A stretch of DNA of 64,000 nt from Holothuria scabra (taxonomy: Eukaryota > Echinodermata > Holothuroidea > Aspidochirotida > Holothuriidae). Under the pieces are notes generated by a model. That model worked only from the letters and a program-made list of their open reading frames with translations, was not told the origin of the DNA and did not search any database. The DNA is taken from NCBI GenBank assembly GCA_037179385.1, contig CM074185.1, forward strand, positions 8,675,371 to 8,739,370, read 5' to 3'. Shown here piece after piece: positions 44,501 to 59,500 of the stretch (position 1 is its first letter; every line of letters begins with the position of its first letter). The position numbers and the translations under genes are program-made.

Positions 44501-47500
44501 AAATACCTCATCTAACAAGCCACATGTAAATAACCTTGACCATGTTTAAAGTACAGACTCTTCATTTAATATAGAGTACTTAATGCAGTATGAGAACTGT
44601 CTAGTAAGCAATTAGTGCATCAGATATTTACTGTACCAAGTCTTTTAGGGTCCATTTTAATTTTCAAATGACCCACTTTAAGGAATCTTTCAAGAGTTTC
44701 ATTTTTTTAATTTTTTTTTTTTTTTTTATCTCTTAAATAAGGTGAGTATCAGGCCTTGAGTTTTGGATTTTTGGGGTGTGAGCATACAAATTACACCCCT
44801 CCAAAAATTAAGAAGTGCAGTAGGGTTGCCGTTTCATTAAACATTTCTAGATCTACTGTACAGAGTTCCCATGCTCACTCCTCACTCTTCATAGTGTGAG
44901 AGGTACAGTAGTGTGCGAATTGCGATCGCACTCGCACACCTCAAAATTCAAGGCCTGGATGACAATCAGTTCAAAGTGCATGAATAGAATCTAAATTGGA
45001 CATGTTCATGTACTTTTTCTGGACAGACATATGCCTACCCTGCCGATGAATTGATGCCATTGAGCTGTGCAGGACGTGTAAGGGGTCAGCAACCTAGCAG
45101 AGGGGATGTTGATGATGCCTTAGGAAAGTAAGTGCAAATTCAAGATTTACCATTATAATTAATCACAATGCAGGAGACAGGAAATGGTTCCATAAACTTG
45201 GCAATGATTAACAAAATATAAGAAAAATGGTATTTTTCCACTTATGAATTCCTTGGTAGACCTGGTAAATTTGTTGTCACTGCAATATAGTTTGTAACTC
45301 TGTGATATCAAAATGACAGGCTTTTACTGTACTCTCTGAAGAGATTAGCAAATAATTTTGCAAGAGTTTCAGACTGTGGGTAAATGGTGTGCTTGTGTCT
45401 TCAAGGGTGGACTTTTCATTGAGTAGGAACACTTCCAACATGCAAGGGACGCTTGAAGTGCTGTACTGTATAATACCATGTGGAAGAAGTAGTAAGAAAT
45501 ACACTATGAATGTGGGAAAAAAGATCGTGTGACACTATATTTTGCAGAACTGTCATTGACCTTTGACAAAAAAGGTCTGAAAGATCTTACTGTAGCCTTA
45601 TTCTTGCATTAATTCCTATTAATGTGGCATCATTTGAAATGGATCATAATGCAAACTTGGACCAAATCTCTGAAAACTCAAAATCACTTTTAATGACCCA
45701 TAAGGACAACTTATTCACACTACAATATCTGTGCACATTTATAGCGTACCTGTATCTAGATTCCTAAATTGTAGAATACCCATAGCAACACCTTTTACTG
45801 CCCTGAAGAACCTGAGAGAACTTTCCTAGCAATTCCAAAAAATGACATGATTTCAATCTTATTTTGTGGGCATCTTAAAAATATGAAAGGTTTGTCATGA
45901 CTTTTGCTTTTGTCTACTCGGGGAATAATTTATCCAGTATGGCATTGCAATTTGATACACAAACAGGCCAAGTTGCTACACAAATGAAAAATTGATTTGC
46001 ATTTTCACAAATGTGTAAAAGACCTCAAATATCTTCAGAACTGCTATGCAAAATTTGAATGCTAAATTTTTCCCTGCTACTGTAGATCCAATTTGACATT
46101 CAGTAAAGTTTTACCCTCTCATCACATTTTATAGCCATTTTTCCCCTTACCATCACTTTTTTTGTAGCTGACTGTATAAAAACAAAGAGTTTAGAATAAG
46201 AACAACACATTTAAATTTTTAACTTATTTTTTTTTAAGCTTTTATCTGCAAGAACATTCAAGATCTAATTTGTGAAAGATAAGTTCAGTGTTATCTTCCA
46301 TTTGCTTTCATAGGTTTTCCCTTACCCTTATTGATTCCCTGGACACCCTAGCTGTTCTTGGAATGATGGATGAGTTTGAAGATGCAGTTCAAAGAGTCAT
46401 CCATGATGTAACATTTGATACAGATATAGTGGTGTCTGTATTTGAGACCAATATTAGGGTCTTGGGGTAAGTCTACAATTATTTAAACTGTTCGTAGTTA
46501 AATTAGGTGTGCACTTTCTTCAATTTTACTTCGGCAAAGCCTTTTGTTCACTGTTCATACCTGCAGTCTGATTCTGGAGAAAAGTTACCACTGTTCTAGT
46601 CCAAAGCTACCACAATCTGCACTTTGAAATAAACTTCAAATGGAAGGCACTCCTTTGGAATAAATATTATGTAGCAGTTGAAATAAGATGTGTCCTTACA
46701 GACCTGTACACATATTGCCTACAGCATTATGAGGGTTAAAGACAAATTCAGTTTGCAGGCAGTGGTCAGATGAGTACTGGGTTACTTTGTCATTCAAAGA
46801 TCGGGTTTTACAGCTTAGTTTTTAACCATTTGGGCTTACTGGCTTGTTTTCCCTACTCCATTGCTTATGCTGAGTGCTAAGCACATTGGCAGTAGGGTCC
46901 ACAGTTAGAGTCATTGCTATGACTCAGCCAGGAGATGAACTCCACAGACTTCCCGGCAGACTGTCCAATGCTCTAACCACTTGACCATGCAGTTACTATG
47001 CAGTAGAATTACAGTGCTTACAGGGGGTACAAGCATTTAGATACATACCTCATTCTGCCTTTAACATTTACCATAGATGGCTGCAAATAATCAAACAAGG
47101 AAAGTTAAATTAGGTTTTGAGTTGAATGTAATTCACAGACAGACAATAAGAAATGAAATATAAGTTCTTGTTGATGGTACTAACGGCAGACAAATATCTA
47201 TTTACTTGGTTGCTTGAGTTAATCTATTCATTGGGATGCACCAAATCTACGGTAGGACCTCCATTTCATGTAAAGTGACATGACCTACTGTAATAAGGCC
47301 ACTTCCCTAACCTGTGCATCGATCCATCGTATCTTTAAAATGCTGCAACAATCATGTGTCTCAATTCTTCAGTAGAATTCTATCACTCCCCAGGGATTCA
47401 GCCAGAAACTCAAAAAAGGGGGGGATTTATTACTGCTAAACCCCAAGTCCAAATTGATGCTGTCCTTGGCCAAAGTTACAGGTGGGTTTAGGGGGACAAA

Positions 47501-50500
47501 AGCTTGCTTCAAGGCCCCTATAAGGTGCAATTAGAAGGGTTTTAAAGGCCATTAATTTATGTACTTTCAAATATTGCTACAAAAGTTTCCTCTTCTTAAG
47601 TAAGAAATCAAGATATTGACAATTTTTTTATTTTTATGAGTATGACAAGGGGGGGGGGGGGTTTACCCTCCTTCTTTTGTGAAGGGGGGGACAAATCCCC
47701 CCTTTCCACCCCTTGATGGAAGCCCTGCTCCCAAATAAGATAAAGTGGCCGAAATAGTTGCAGGTATTAACAGGTTTCTATCCTTTTTGCACTTTTTAAG
47801 GTATGTATGAAAAGTCTCTTAGGGTAGACTTAATTACAGTAGTTTGTTCCTTTGATGTATTTTTAGAAAACAAATTATCTGTTGCATGGCTAAACTCTTT
47901 TACCCCGGTGCAAATTTTACTTTGTTACTCATATTAATACAGTACTCATATTTTGGATTTGAATTTTTCAATCCCATATAGTTTCAGTTTTACCATTCTC
48001 AGTTTATGACATCAAGGTGAGTTTTAACTAAGATTTAGGTACTTCAGAGTCTAATACCTTTCAGTATATTGTTTTCACTAGGGGTCTACTTGGGGGTCAT
48101 GTTGCTGCCATTGGTTTAAGGGAGCACCATAATAGGATGGCATGGTACAAAGATGAACTCCTTTATATGGCCAAGGATCTTGGCTTTCGTTTGCTTCCAG
48201 CTTTTAATACTACAACGGGGGTGCCCTATCCCAGAGTAAGTAAACAATTCTGATTTTTTTTTCATGCTAGAATTAAATTTTCTGAATTTGTGAAGTAGAC
48301 CGTATTAGTTGTATTAGACAGCATTTGTTTTATTGACACACTCATGAATAATTTGCACCATTGACTTGGCAGTAATTAAGTTAGTTGAGTGTACCTCACA
48401 ACTGGTAGGAAAGTTGTAGCCAGCTGGACTTGAACCAGTAGGTTGGAAACTGAGCCATAAAAGACCATCTTACTAACTAACTCACAAAGGGATGGTAACA
48501 GGGGCAGGTTTAGTTGGTTAGTTAGAATGAAGTTTTATGGCTAGTTTTCAAACCAATTGGTTTAAGTTGGGCAGACCATAGCCTTTTTCCACTTGTGGCT
48601 AACAGGCTTTTTTTCCCCTGCTCCATTGCTTAAATGCTAAGTACCACACACAATGACAGTATGTTCGATATATAATATTCTCCACAATGACCTGGCAAGA
48701 AGTTGAACTCCAGACCTCCTGGTTGATAGTCGGATGCTCAAACCACATGACCCAATGTACTGTAGTTGGTTGAGAGTGGGTTTATGCATTAAGTTCTTAA
48801 AACTTGTGCACATGACATCATCCTTTGATCCAGAGTGTTGTAGGTGTATCATCAAGGGACAGCAAGTTTTTCAATGCAGCCATACATACTTTACAGAAAA
48901 TGGTCTTTGCATATCAGTACTTGATGAAAATAAGCTTTTACATTTTCCTGCAGTTATAATCTGTCACTTAAAGTTTCAATCAAGTTTAGTAGACAAAGGA
49001 GGCAGGGCTGAAAAGTTAAAGTGGGCAGGATATTTTTACAGTAGTTGTGTCTCGTTTGTTTTGTGAGCCTGTTTACTATCGATGGGCATTACACCACCTT
49101 ATCTCATGAATTAATTCAGGGGTCCAAAGGTTAGGTGACCTGAAGTTGAAACTCTGCAGGTTATATTGTATGTGTGTTGTACAGGAAGTTTGTTATTTGT
49201 TATAGCACAGTTTGTTTCTGTAGAGTAGTTAAAGTGTGGGTGATTATGACTTTATGATCAGGAGGTGAAATAGTCTAATAGTGATTTAATTTTAAAATTT
49301 ATAAAACCACACATACTGCTCGAAGTCCAGGTACACTGTGTGACGTCATTGAAAAGCCATCCTCACTTGTAATACCAAAATGTGTTCTCACTCCTAATTT
49401 GGGAACTAGTTATTGTGGTCAACTAATTAGAGTTAACCCTTTCAATACTACACACTGTAAACTGCCCTCACTTCTTTGCCAAGGCAAATTATAAATGTAT
49501 TCCTTTAGAATGAATAGTCATTGTAACTCCTGAATAACTCTCTCAATAACTTCAATAAAAAAGTTTTGTATGTAAAAGTTGTTCGGTATAACATAATCTT
49601 TCGTAGGATAAACCTGTGGCCTGTCTTAAAGGTCCATGGCCTAACCGTCTAACCTGGGGACTTGCAGTTGCATTTGTCCTTGATCTAGCCTAACAGAGCT
49701 TACTGTAGGCAAAAAGTAACTTTGGTCTCTTGTTCCACTGTTCAATTGCTCATACTTATCTCCCAGTTGACTTGATTCACTTAAACACCATCTTTTTAAC
49801 CAACCCACACCCTATTATAGCTCGATTCTTTTTCAGAGTCAAACTCTAAAGCTGGACGTATCAGTATTGGTTTCATGTGAGGCCATCATGGTAGTAAATT
49901 CAACTTGATTTTTTGGCCAAAAACTCAGCATGAACACAAATCATGTGATATACTGTACAACATGTTCTATTACTCTGTTTTCTGTATGATAGAACACAGT
50001 AGAGGGAGAAATAGAAGGGGCCGTACAAATATTTCTCAGGGTGAAGTAGAAATACCTATCAGGTGGCGGTCAGCCACATTGGTTTGTGCAATGGGTTTGT
50101 GTTTGTTGCCAATTGATGCTAGTGGTAGTGAGATGGTAATGAATTTTTTGTGCAATGTCAAGAGAAAGATCAAGAAAATTCCTGGAAAAAACCTTGGAAA
50201 GCCATCAAAATTGATTTCAAAGAAATTGCAGGAGCCCTGCCATCCCGCCATGAGTTAAATAGGTTTTACATTTTTACCTATTTGCAGGTAAATTTACGTC
50301 ATGGTATTGGAAAAGATCGAACAGAAAAGGATACCTGCACAGCATGTGCTGGTTCTATGTTGTTAGAATTCTCTGCTTTAAGCAGGTTAACTGGAGATAT
50401 GATATTTGAGGTAAGAAGTCTGTTTTTTTTTTTTTTAAGATTGCACTCAACCTGTTTCGACCTTCAGCTCTCGCGATATTATGTGAGGCAGTGTTTGACA

Positions 50501-53500
50501 TCAGTCAATGTGATTGCTTGATTCCAACAATTCCTTAGGTTTGGGAATTCCTTAGGTATCCCAACCTGCATGGGAAAATTGTTTGGAGAAGAAGTTGATT
50601 TCTGAAGTTGTAATGACATTCCATCTGAAAGATGTAATCGTAATAGTAGGAACTTCCCCACACACAGTCATATTATGAAACCTACAGTACTGTAGGTAAT
50701 GACATAACTGGAATCAAAGCAATTTGTGGAGCAACAATTAAATGTTTGTTTATGATCAGGGATACATGATTTGCTACTGTAGCAGTAATTCACTTTACTG
50801 TATTAAGCTTGTCAAATTGATATACAAGTGCAAAATTGTGTTGCATTTCGTGTTAACAAACTGAACAGTTTCCGGTCATTTAGTGATCAAGTCACCAAGA
50901 ATATCAAGGCTGCTGTGTAAATTGTGACAGCTAATCTATTTCTTGGTTCAAATCATCATTCCTTTGGCATACCAGTAACTTGTATTACATTGTAGAAATG
51001 AATCTGAGCAGATAGTGAAGTCAACCTTCAGTGGAATCCATTAGCCTTCTGTCGTCCAAGTTCTACTGTCTACATGCAATTCTACTGTAAACCCACATAT
51101 TCAGTGAAATTCAGGAAATGAATAGGCTTTTTAGTGTACAACCATCCATGTTATGCATGCATTTAAGCAACAAATTGGAAAGATTGAAGCTGATGGACCC
51201 CCATTATGACCATCTTAATCAGACGATCATTTAGGTTGTCAGATTTGTTCTTGTAGCCCCCTGTGGGCTGGGGGATATAGAATATGCCCACAGTATTTCC
51301 CACCTGTCGTAAGAGGCTACTAAAGGGAAACCAAATTTGAAACTGAACCATATTTGAAAATGCATGTAAACTTTAAAACTTGTTATTGAGTTGACTGACA
51401 CTATGCACATTCTGGTTGATGTGTCATTAAATCTCATCTAACTAACTAACCTAGATTATTGTAGGAGATGAATCTAGAGTGGTGTGTTTGAACTATTTTC
51501 TCTGTGGCTATTCTGGGATATTTAATCTCAAACATTCCTGTACATAGTTTGACCAGGACCATTTTGGATTAGATAGTTATGATGTCAGCATTTGCAAGGG
51601 TTAGTTGGCAGTCCAGGAATGACTCACAGAGCCATAATGTTATTTTCCAAGTGGTTCAAAAGGCTTTAAACCAGGATTTGCTGCTTTCTGTTTGTAATCA
51701 AAAAAGTTTCACTGAATTGTAAGAACAATTATTCATTGAGAATTTCCAATTTTAGGAAGATACTTTATTGAAAATGCTGTTTTTTTTTTTGACAGGACAA
51801 AGCTAAACATGTCATGCAGACCCTATGGGCCAAAAGACAAAGAACCAGTAATTTAATGGGAACAGTTATTAATATTCATACAGGAGATTGGGTTCGGAAA
51901 GGTAAGTGCATGGTCAAATCTTGACTTCCCTCTTAATTTTTTTGTACGTATTAAACAAGATAAAAAGAATGTATGTAGATGCTCCTATCAGACTTTGAAA
52001 TGCGTATTTTGCAAATCTCACCTTGGTAAAGATTTTCAATTCTTAGTTTACTAGGGAACGTGTCCTGCAATGTAAAAGAAAAGTGCATGTTTAGTGCATT
52101 CCCAGGAGAAAGCTAGAGTGGCTTGTTATGAGTTAAAATTAATTGGGGCTACATTCTCACACACTTATCTGTAGATAGTCAGCTATGTTTGTTTACATAG
52201 GATATTTGTGCAAATCATAAGGGATGAGGGAAAAAGTTTCCTCTAATGGAATTTTATGTCAATCTTACTACAATTACAAATTGTTGAAGCAGCTCATTGA
52301 GTTATTTCTTGAAATTCAATAAATCTTTCTAAATGTATTAAGTTTTCTTCACATACCAGTGACAAATGGTCCAACTTAGACAATTCTCATATCTCGCATA
52401 CAAATAACTGTTTTTTTGAGTGAGTACTCATCAGTTCAGTTTGGTTTCGAGAAATTTGTAACCGGATTTTTTTTCAACTTATGCTCAAAACTGTCACAAG
52501 TGACAACACAAGAGCGGCAAATGATTCCTTGCAATTTATTTGTTATGGTTTGATAATCAAACCTTTTAAAGCCACCTTTTGAAATAATTAGGAAAACAAA
52601 ACATTTCCATATTTTGTGGTTTACAGATTGCATTCAAAGTACCCTTTCAACAAATTCTTAATACTTGTTCTGACCCAAGAGGTAGATAGTTGACATATTG
52701 CTTGAAATGTATGGGATTGATAAGCAATTTAATATGCTTCAAATGAAATTTAACCCACTGTGAAGAGATTTTCAGATAGGAAGAGGAAAGATTAAGCTGA
52801 AAATATTTAACAGGGACCAATCAGAAGAAACTTTTGTAGAGTTTATTTCATTACTCTATTTTTATTGAGAGTTTCGATAGCATGAATGAATCATACAATA
52901 CTACTTTATTGTTATTCATTTTTAAACAGATAGTGGTGTTGGTGCTGGCATTGACTCCTACTATGAATATCTTTTAAAAGGATATATACTTCTTGGTGAT
53001 GAAGGATTCTATGAAAGGTTTTCCACAGTAAGTAAACAATTTCTTGAATTTTGTTTGTTTAGTTCTCAAACTTAATTCCTGTAATAATATTTATAACATT
53101 GCCTTCAACAGGGGCTGCAACGAGCCTATGATGGGTTCCAAACATTCTTAAAATGACACATGAATTGTTCAGCGTTTTATGATGTGTTTGTCTTAGGGAA
53201 AAAAAAATGGGGAAAAAATTTAAAGTACAAGTTGAGAGCTTGATTGTGTTTAGACTACCTGATGGTTACTTACGTAATGAGAAACTGAAAAAATGCTTTG
53301 AATGGGCTCAATTGTTTATGAAAACTGTTACCTATGATAAGTTGGCCACAAATGTAGTGGTATTTATTTACCGGTAGCAGATCTAGTCAAGAAATGCAAC
53401 AGTAAAGTGTCCCCTCTATTGGCTGTCAAATCTGTTTAAAGAGATATATTGCATTTCTTTCAAAGGAAATAATCATAATATTTTAAAAAACCAATATTTA

Positions 53501-56500
53501 TGGACACAAAATGATAGGTTTCTTTTCTTTTTCAAAAAAATAAAAGACAGTACAGTAGCCTTCCTATCAAAAAGAGATTTTTCATTGGTAGATATTCAGT
53601 CATTTGTTGCTCAAGAATAATTTTTTTCTCAAAACTTAAATAATGAAATATCTGTAACTCTTAATTTAAAATATTTTGAGGAGATGGGGCTACAGTATTG
53701 ATGGTACTTATTGGTTTGACTTAATGGTTTAGTGCCTTTTAAATGCCACGTTTAAATATGCTTTAGCGTAAAATTGTGTCAAATGTGGCCCTTTGGCTCC
53801 CCCATGATGGAATTAATGAATCTTTGTACCTCCTTTACCGAAACTTCCTGGATCTGCACAGTTGTAGCTGCTCAAATGTTTCTTACAAATTATACCAAAT
53901 TTGATACAATTTAGACAAATTCCGTGATATTTAGACTGGTATGCTTTTGTTTTTATATAAGTTCCAATTGGATGTAACAGTGAAGCAGTAAAGTTTCATA
54001 TAATTTGTTGTGCAAAGTTGTGATGTGTACCTGTACTATTCATTGCTGTTTTAATTCAATTTATAGTAAACCTCTTCTTCTCTTGTCTTTCTTTACAGCA
54101 TTATGATGCTATCATGACCTATATCAACAAAGGGCCAAATTTTATCGATGTCCACATGCACAGACCTCAGTCAAAATCCAGAAATTTTATGGATGCCCTC
54201 TTTGCCTTTTGGCCAGGTCTTCAAGTAAGACTTCTATGGTTGTTTGTTTGTTTGTTTGTTTATTTGTTTGTTTGTTTGCTTGTTTGTTTCATTGTTTCTT
54301 TTATAATTTTACAAGTTCGACACATTGTTTTACCTAAGATGAAAGATTTCAAATTTATTTGGTCAAAAGGAATGTTGTGAAGTAAAAGCCGTACTCCCCG
54401 TTTAAATATATAAAAAAAAACACCCATGCTTTGAGAGATCTGTCACCCTTGTATAGTGGCTAAACCAGTGTTTCTCTTGGATATCACAACATTGTGATGA
54501 TTGTTAGCCTTAGGAAAAGATAAGGAAATCTTCCATGTTCAGCTCTTGATAGTGCTCTTCAAAGAATGAGTTAAAGACACACAAGCTTCTACCTTTTTCA
54601 GAAACCATTTTTTGTATCAAAGAAAAATAAGCTGAAATGCTCTATCAGCAACATGCCATTCATTGGGTTTTGGGGATCTTATTTTGTTTCTCATTAAGTT
54701 TCAGCAAACATCCACAGGATCATGCTCAGCTGTTAAAGAAGCACATACATATTTTAAGAAGAAAGTTCAGTAGTTTGATTTGGGTGCAATGCACACTGCG
54801 CATATCCTCCAAGTCATGATCGGGATAATGAAAATGCTCTTGAACCTAGAACTTGTCTCTTTGAATTTGATTGAAAAAGTGTGGAATTATTCCCTCTTAG
54901 TCTTTCAAAATATCAAAAAAGATCTCAGTGGAATTGATAAAAATTTCCTTTTTGGTTTAAAAATTTGCATTTTAATCTGCCACTAAGTAGGGCAGACACC
55001 CTTTTTTTGTATTCGGTTGAGCTAGACCATCAGACTTCTGCTTAGTGCTATGTGCGCATACTGCCTAAAATCAAGGCGACGCAGTACACTGTATGATGAG
55101 CAGACTTTGTGTATTCACCATGTGGAACCTACTGTCATTGTGCTTGATGCTCAGCATAAGCAGTGGAGTAGGGAAAACAAGACAGTGAACCACAAGTGAA
55201 AAAACGGTCTTGAACCATTTTGTTAGAAACTAAGCCTTAACACCTCATCTAATGTTCTAAACCACCTTGAGCCCCATAACCAATTACAAAACTCGCTTAT
55301 TGGAATATGCTAATTGAATTTTGTGGTTGCCTTGATGCTTTTGTAGAATCTTTTCACTGGGTTTGATTCACGAAATCTAAGGATATAACCTTAAGCTGTA
55401 GTGAAGAGCATCTTAAGACATTGAAACGTAGCCAAAATGCATTGTTTTGTAAGGAAGACTACTTCATAAGAACTTTGAATGAATGCTGTCTTATTTCTGT
55501 TTTCAGGTTTTATTTGGAGATATTGCTCCTGCTATTAAAACTCATGAAATGTTATATCAGGTCACACAAAGACATAACTTCCTACCAGAGGTGAGTCTGG
55601 AGAAAAGTTTACCATCCTTTCTTCTGTCTATGGTAATCAGCAATTTGCTAGAAATCTGTTTTACTGATGAGGGCATTTTGCTGCACACACATAGAGAGAG
55701 TGAGGGACAATATTGAAATCATGACCAGGATGTAATCCTAAATATGTAGTAAAGTACAAAGTCACTTAATAGTGCACTTGTTTTCACAAATTAGCACCAT
55801 GACTGGAAAAGGTATTACCGTCGATAGGTCAGTATATTCTAACAACAGTACATGTTTAGGGAAAGTTGTACCTGTCTAAAAATTGAGGAGGAAGTCTTTG
55901 AACAATATTTTTGATTCCTGGGTTTGTTTGTTTTCTTAGACAAACTTTCAGATGTAAGAAAATTTGTTTTGATGGTGATGGTGAGATTCAACCATCTCAG
56001 AAACCAAATGCTACCATGAGACAGTAAGCCATTAGCTAGTTATTATGTAAATAAATAGGTCAAGGGGTGCAGAGACAGGGACATTGACTCTCTCCCTTAT
56101 TTTAGTAGCTCCTGATGTACTCATCTTGTTGTGATCATCCCAAAACCCAGCATCCAATATGAGACACAAGTAGTGCAAAGTAAACCTTAAAAGAAAGTCT
56201 AAAGGTTACATCAAGCTTTGATATGTTAGAGAGGAACTTATTCTAAGGATTTTGGTGAAATTTGCATTTAAATTTGATGTGTGGTTCTCAAGATATGAGC
56301 AGATTAAGTTGTCACATTTTCAACAGAAAATGAACTTAAAGCAAGCTTATTTGACATCATATCCTCACATCAGTAAACAGTGTGTTGGGGTTTTTTTTTA
56401 TAACCTTTTTTTTTCTTCCTCCTCAACAATCTCATACTATCAGAATGTGATTGCATAAGAGCTCTTCAAACGTTGCTTTACCCACAGGGAGTTCCTATTT

Positions 56501-59500
56501 CTGTTAACTACAAGGGTCAAAGCAACAGTCTGAAAACGAAGGGAACAAAGCATTCCTTGTTAAAGTGAGGAAGTGATACAACCTTTGGTGCCCTCAACGT
56601 TGCTGTGGAATACAAGTCTAGTATTTCGAGAAATACATAAACAATTTGCACAAATTTGCAATTTGTGTCACCACACACCACACTGTGTAGATTTGGTTCC
56701 TTCATATATATGAAAATCAAATTGTTCCTTAAGCTTTCCTTTTAAAGCGAGTATTCCTATCAGAAAAGGGAAGTTTGAAGGACATTGACATTGAGCCAAT
56801 AAATGCAGTTTTAAAGTTCAACACAAACATTCTTTGCAGTGACTCTGACCTGTGACTCAGGTTTCATGGTTTGGTCATTTAATTCTGAATTCTATTCTGA
56901 TTCTTCCATCCAGGCTTTCACTCAGGAATATGATGTTTATTGGGGTCAACACCCTCTTAGACCAGAGTTTGTTGAGAGCACCTACTTTCTTTACAAGGTA
57001 CTGTATAATAAGTTTGGTTTAATTCTTCTAAAAAAGGTTCAATTGCATGCGTCCAGTTTTAGATTTTCCATGTGTGCCACAAATACTCTCCTCAGGAGTT
57101 TGTTCAGTGTGACAGGTGTGCCTTGTTATCAAACTCAAATGTGGTAACCTTAGTCCTCATCAGGCCTCGATTTTCAGAAAAATTTATGGTTGCCCGAAGG
57201 GCAACTATTTCACTAATTTCTGCTGTCCACAAAAAAAATTTGGTTGTCCGAAACAAAACACTAATTGTGTTCATGTACTTAAAGTCTTGAAGAATAAAAA
57301 GATGTGATGTTTGATAGACAGAAACACTTGAAGTATGAAATATGGTACAATGCAAAAAGTCAAAAGAGTTGGTCAGTCAGCAGTATTTGTTTTCAGTCCT
57401 ATAGAAGAATGGTTGACCATTGGACAACCAACCTTTAACTCTTGCTCGCCCGTATGAAATTTAAGTTGTCCTAGACAATTGGACAACCACGAAAATCAAG
57501 CCCTGCTTCATTCTATTGGTATCCGAGTGGCGGAATGGTCTATTCCAGCTGCTGTGTACAGTTGTGTTTCAAATGTGAATGGGTTCAAATCTTGCTCGAT
57601 GTTCATGGATTTTACCCAGGGTAACTTGCCACAAGAATAAGTTGCCCAGCTGACAAAATCGGTTATGCACCATATTGAAGCACCTTTGGGTTGACCAGGT
57701 AATTAGCCACATTTTCCTTTTTGCTGCATTCTATAGGTACAAATAATCACACTTCTCACTGTGGTTTCAAGGAAGTGATGGTGTGTAATAACACACACCT
57801 GCCCCAAAATTCAAGTCCTTCAAGGCAATTACATGCAGTAAAGTTGATCAACCAGTAAATTAAAAAATAAAGGTACACTGCTTAACTTTTTGGTTGACTA
57901 TATAAAAAACTATGAGCTGCACCTCAGAGATTGATTCGTAATATCTTTTTACAGTTTGATTATTTTTTAGGAGAATTCTTTCTGAACAATGAAACAAATT
58001 TTGAAACAAATTTCTGCTATGTGTAATTGCTGTATGGCATATGGTGAAGAATTATCATGTCTGTTTATAATTAAAATATTCCCAATATATTGATGTAATA
58101 CCTGCTTTGTGCATAATTTGAAAAGTATGTGAAAAAGCTTAACAGGTTTGGAAAAATTCAGTGTAATTTCACAAATCAACTTAATGGACCACTTTAATGC
58201 TTAAAAACAGTACAGATTATGTCCTTGCAGGTGTTTCAAGTTGAAGAAGGAAGAAATGAATTGGCAATATAATGCCTTAATTTTGTAAATTTTTTAAACT
58301 ACCAGTTTTACCATTTGGCTTGTTCATTTTGAACTTTACACACATTAATGCATGGCATGTGCTGATGAACTATTTTGTTTTTTGTCTATTTATAATTGCT
58401 TTCTTATTTTCTTTTGAAGGCCACTAATGATCCCTACTACCTCGAAGTCGGCAAAAACGTGATGGACAGTTTAGAGAAGTATGCTAGGGTACCCTGTGGG
58501 TTTGCTGGTATTAAAGATGTCAGAACTGGTAGCCATGAAGACAGGTGAGAAACTAGTCTCTCCCAGATTCATTCTTTGTTGGGATTTGGAGATTTTGATG
58601 ACAAATAGGGCCTAGGCCAAACATATACTTCAAACAAAACTTAGGCAAGTCAGGGCAAGTATGTTATCATACTTAGAGGATTTGAAATGTCCAGTCAGAT
58701 TGTCCTCACATGAAGTGGGAGTACAATTTGCAGATCTATCACCAAACAAAAAACTGTGACGTGGATGTGAGAATGCCTTTATAGTTAGTTATAATCAAAG
58801 TGTGGGTACTTACTCCCTTCCTGCCCAACCCCCTTCCCCACTCCCCAACCCCTTCCCCAACCAAAAAAGGAACAATATTACCATAAGGAACCAAAAAAGT
58901 TCATGGGGAGTTGCCCTTCCCTGGACTAATGCAATTGGATGTTTACTTTTAAAGTTTGTTTTGATTCTGCCATTAATTGTCATTAAAATGTTACAGTGCC
59001 CAGGGAGAACCATAACTTAAATCACCAGAACAGACCAACCTGAATCCATATATTGTATACATGTAAGATGGCTCAGGTGAAGACATGCAAATGGGTATGC
59101 ACGAGTTTTCCATTGCATTCATACAGTTGTAACTTGTTTAATGTAAGTTCTTTGGTTTCATATGTCAGTTGTACCCATCATACACCAAACAAGTTCTGTC
59201 CATGGCTCTGTTGACTGAAATGTTTTTACTAGACTTTGTCCAGTAAATTAAAATCTTGTTTGCCTATTCAATGTACGGCTTTTGCAGGTTTACTGTAAAT
59301 GAAGCAGAATGCAAAGTTACAGTTGTACGCATACACTAATTAAAGTGCATGAAACAGGTTGGCAGAATAGGGCACACCTGACAGCTGTGAATTGCAACTA
59401 TTTTATTTCTCTTGGAAAATACACCAACATAAGAGTCTTGACAGCCTAAGTGCATTTAGCTTGAGAGGTTGTTGTTAGTGAGATAGATAGATGGGTTTTC

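Noticed and set aside
49905..50258. 117-codon open frame before EDEM3 exon 6
   Set aside because: It lies wholly in intron 5, with no domain or splice junction; the EDEM3 acceptor at 50287 is clear.
57519..57605. Functional tRNA gene
   Set aside because: Pol III box motifs are present but the cloverleaf stems do not pair and SINE-like body sequence follows.
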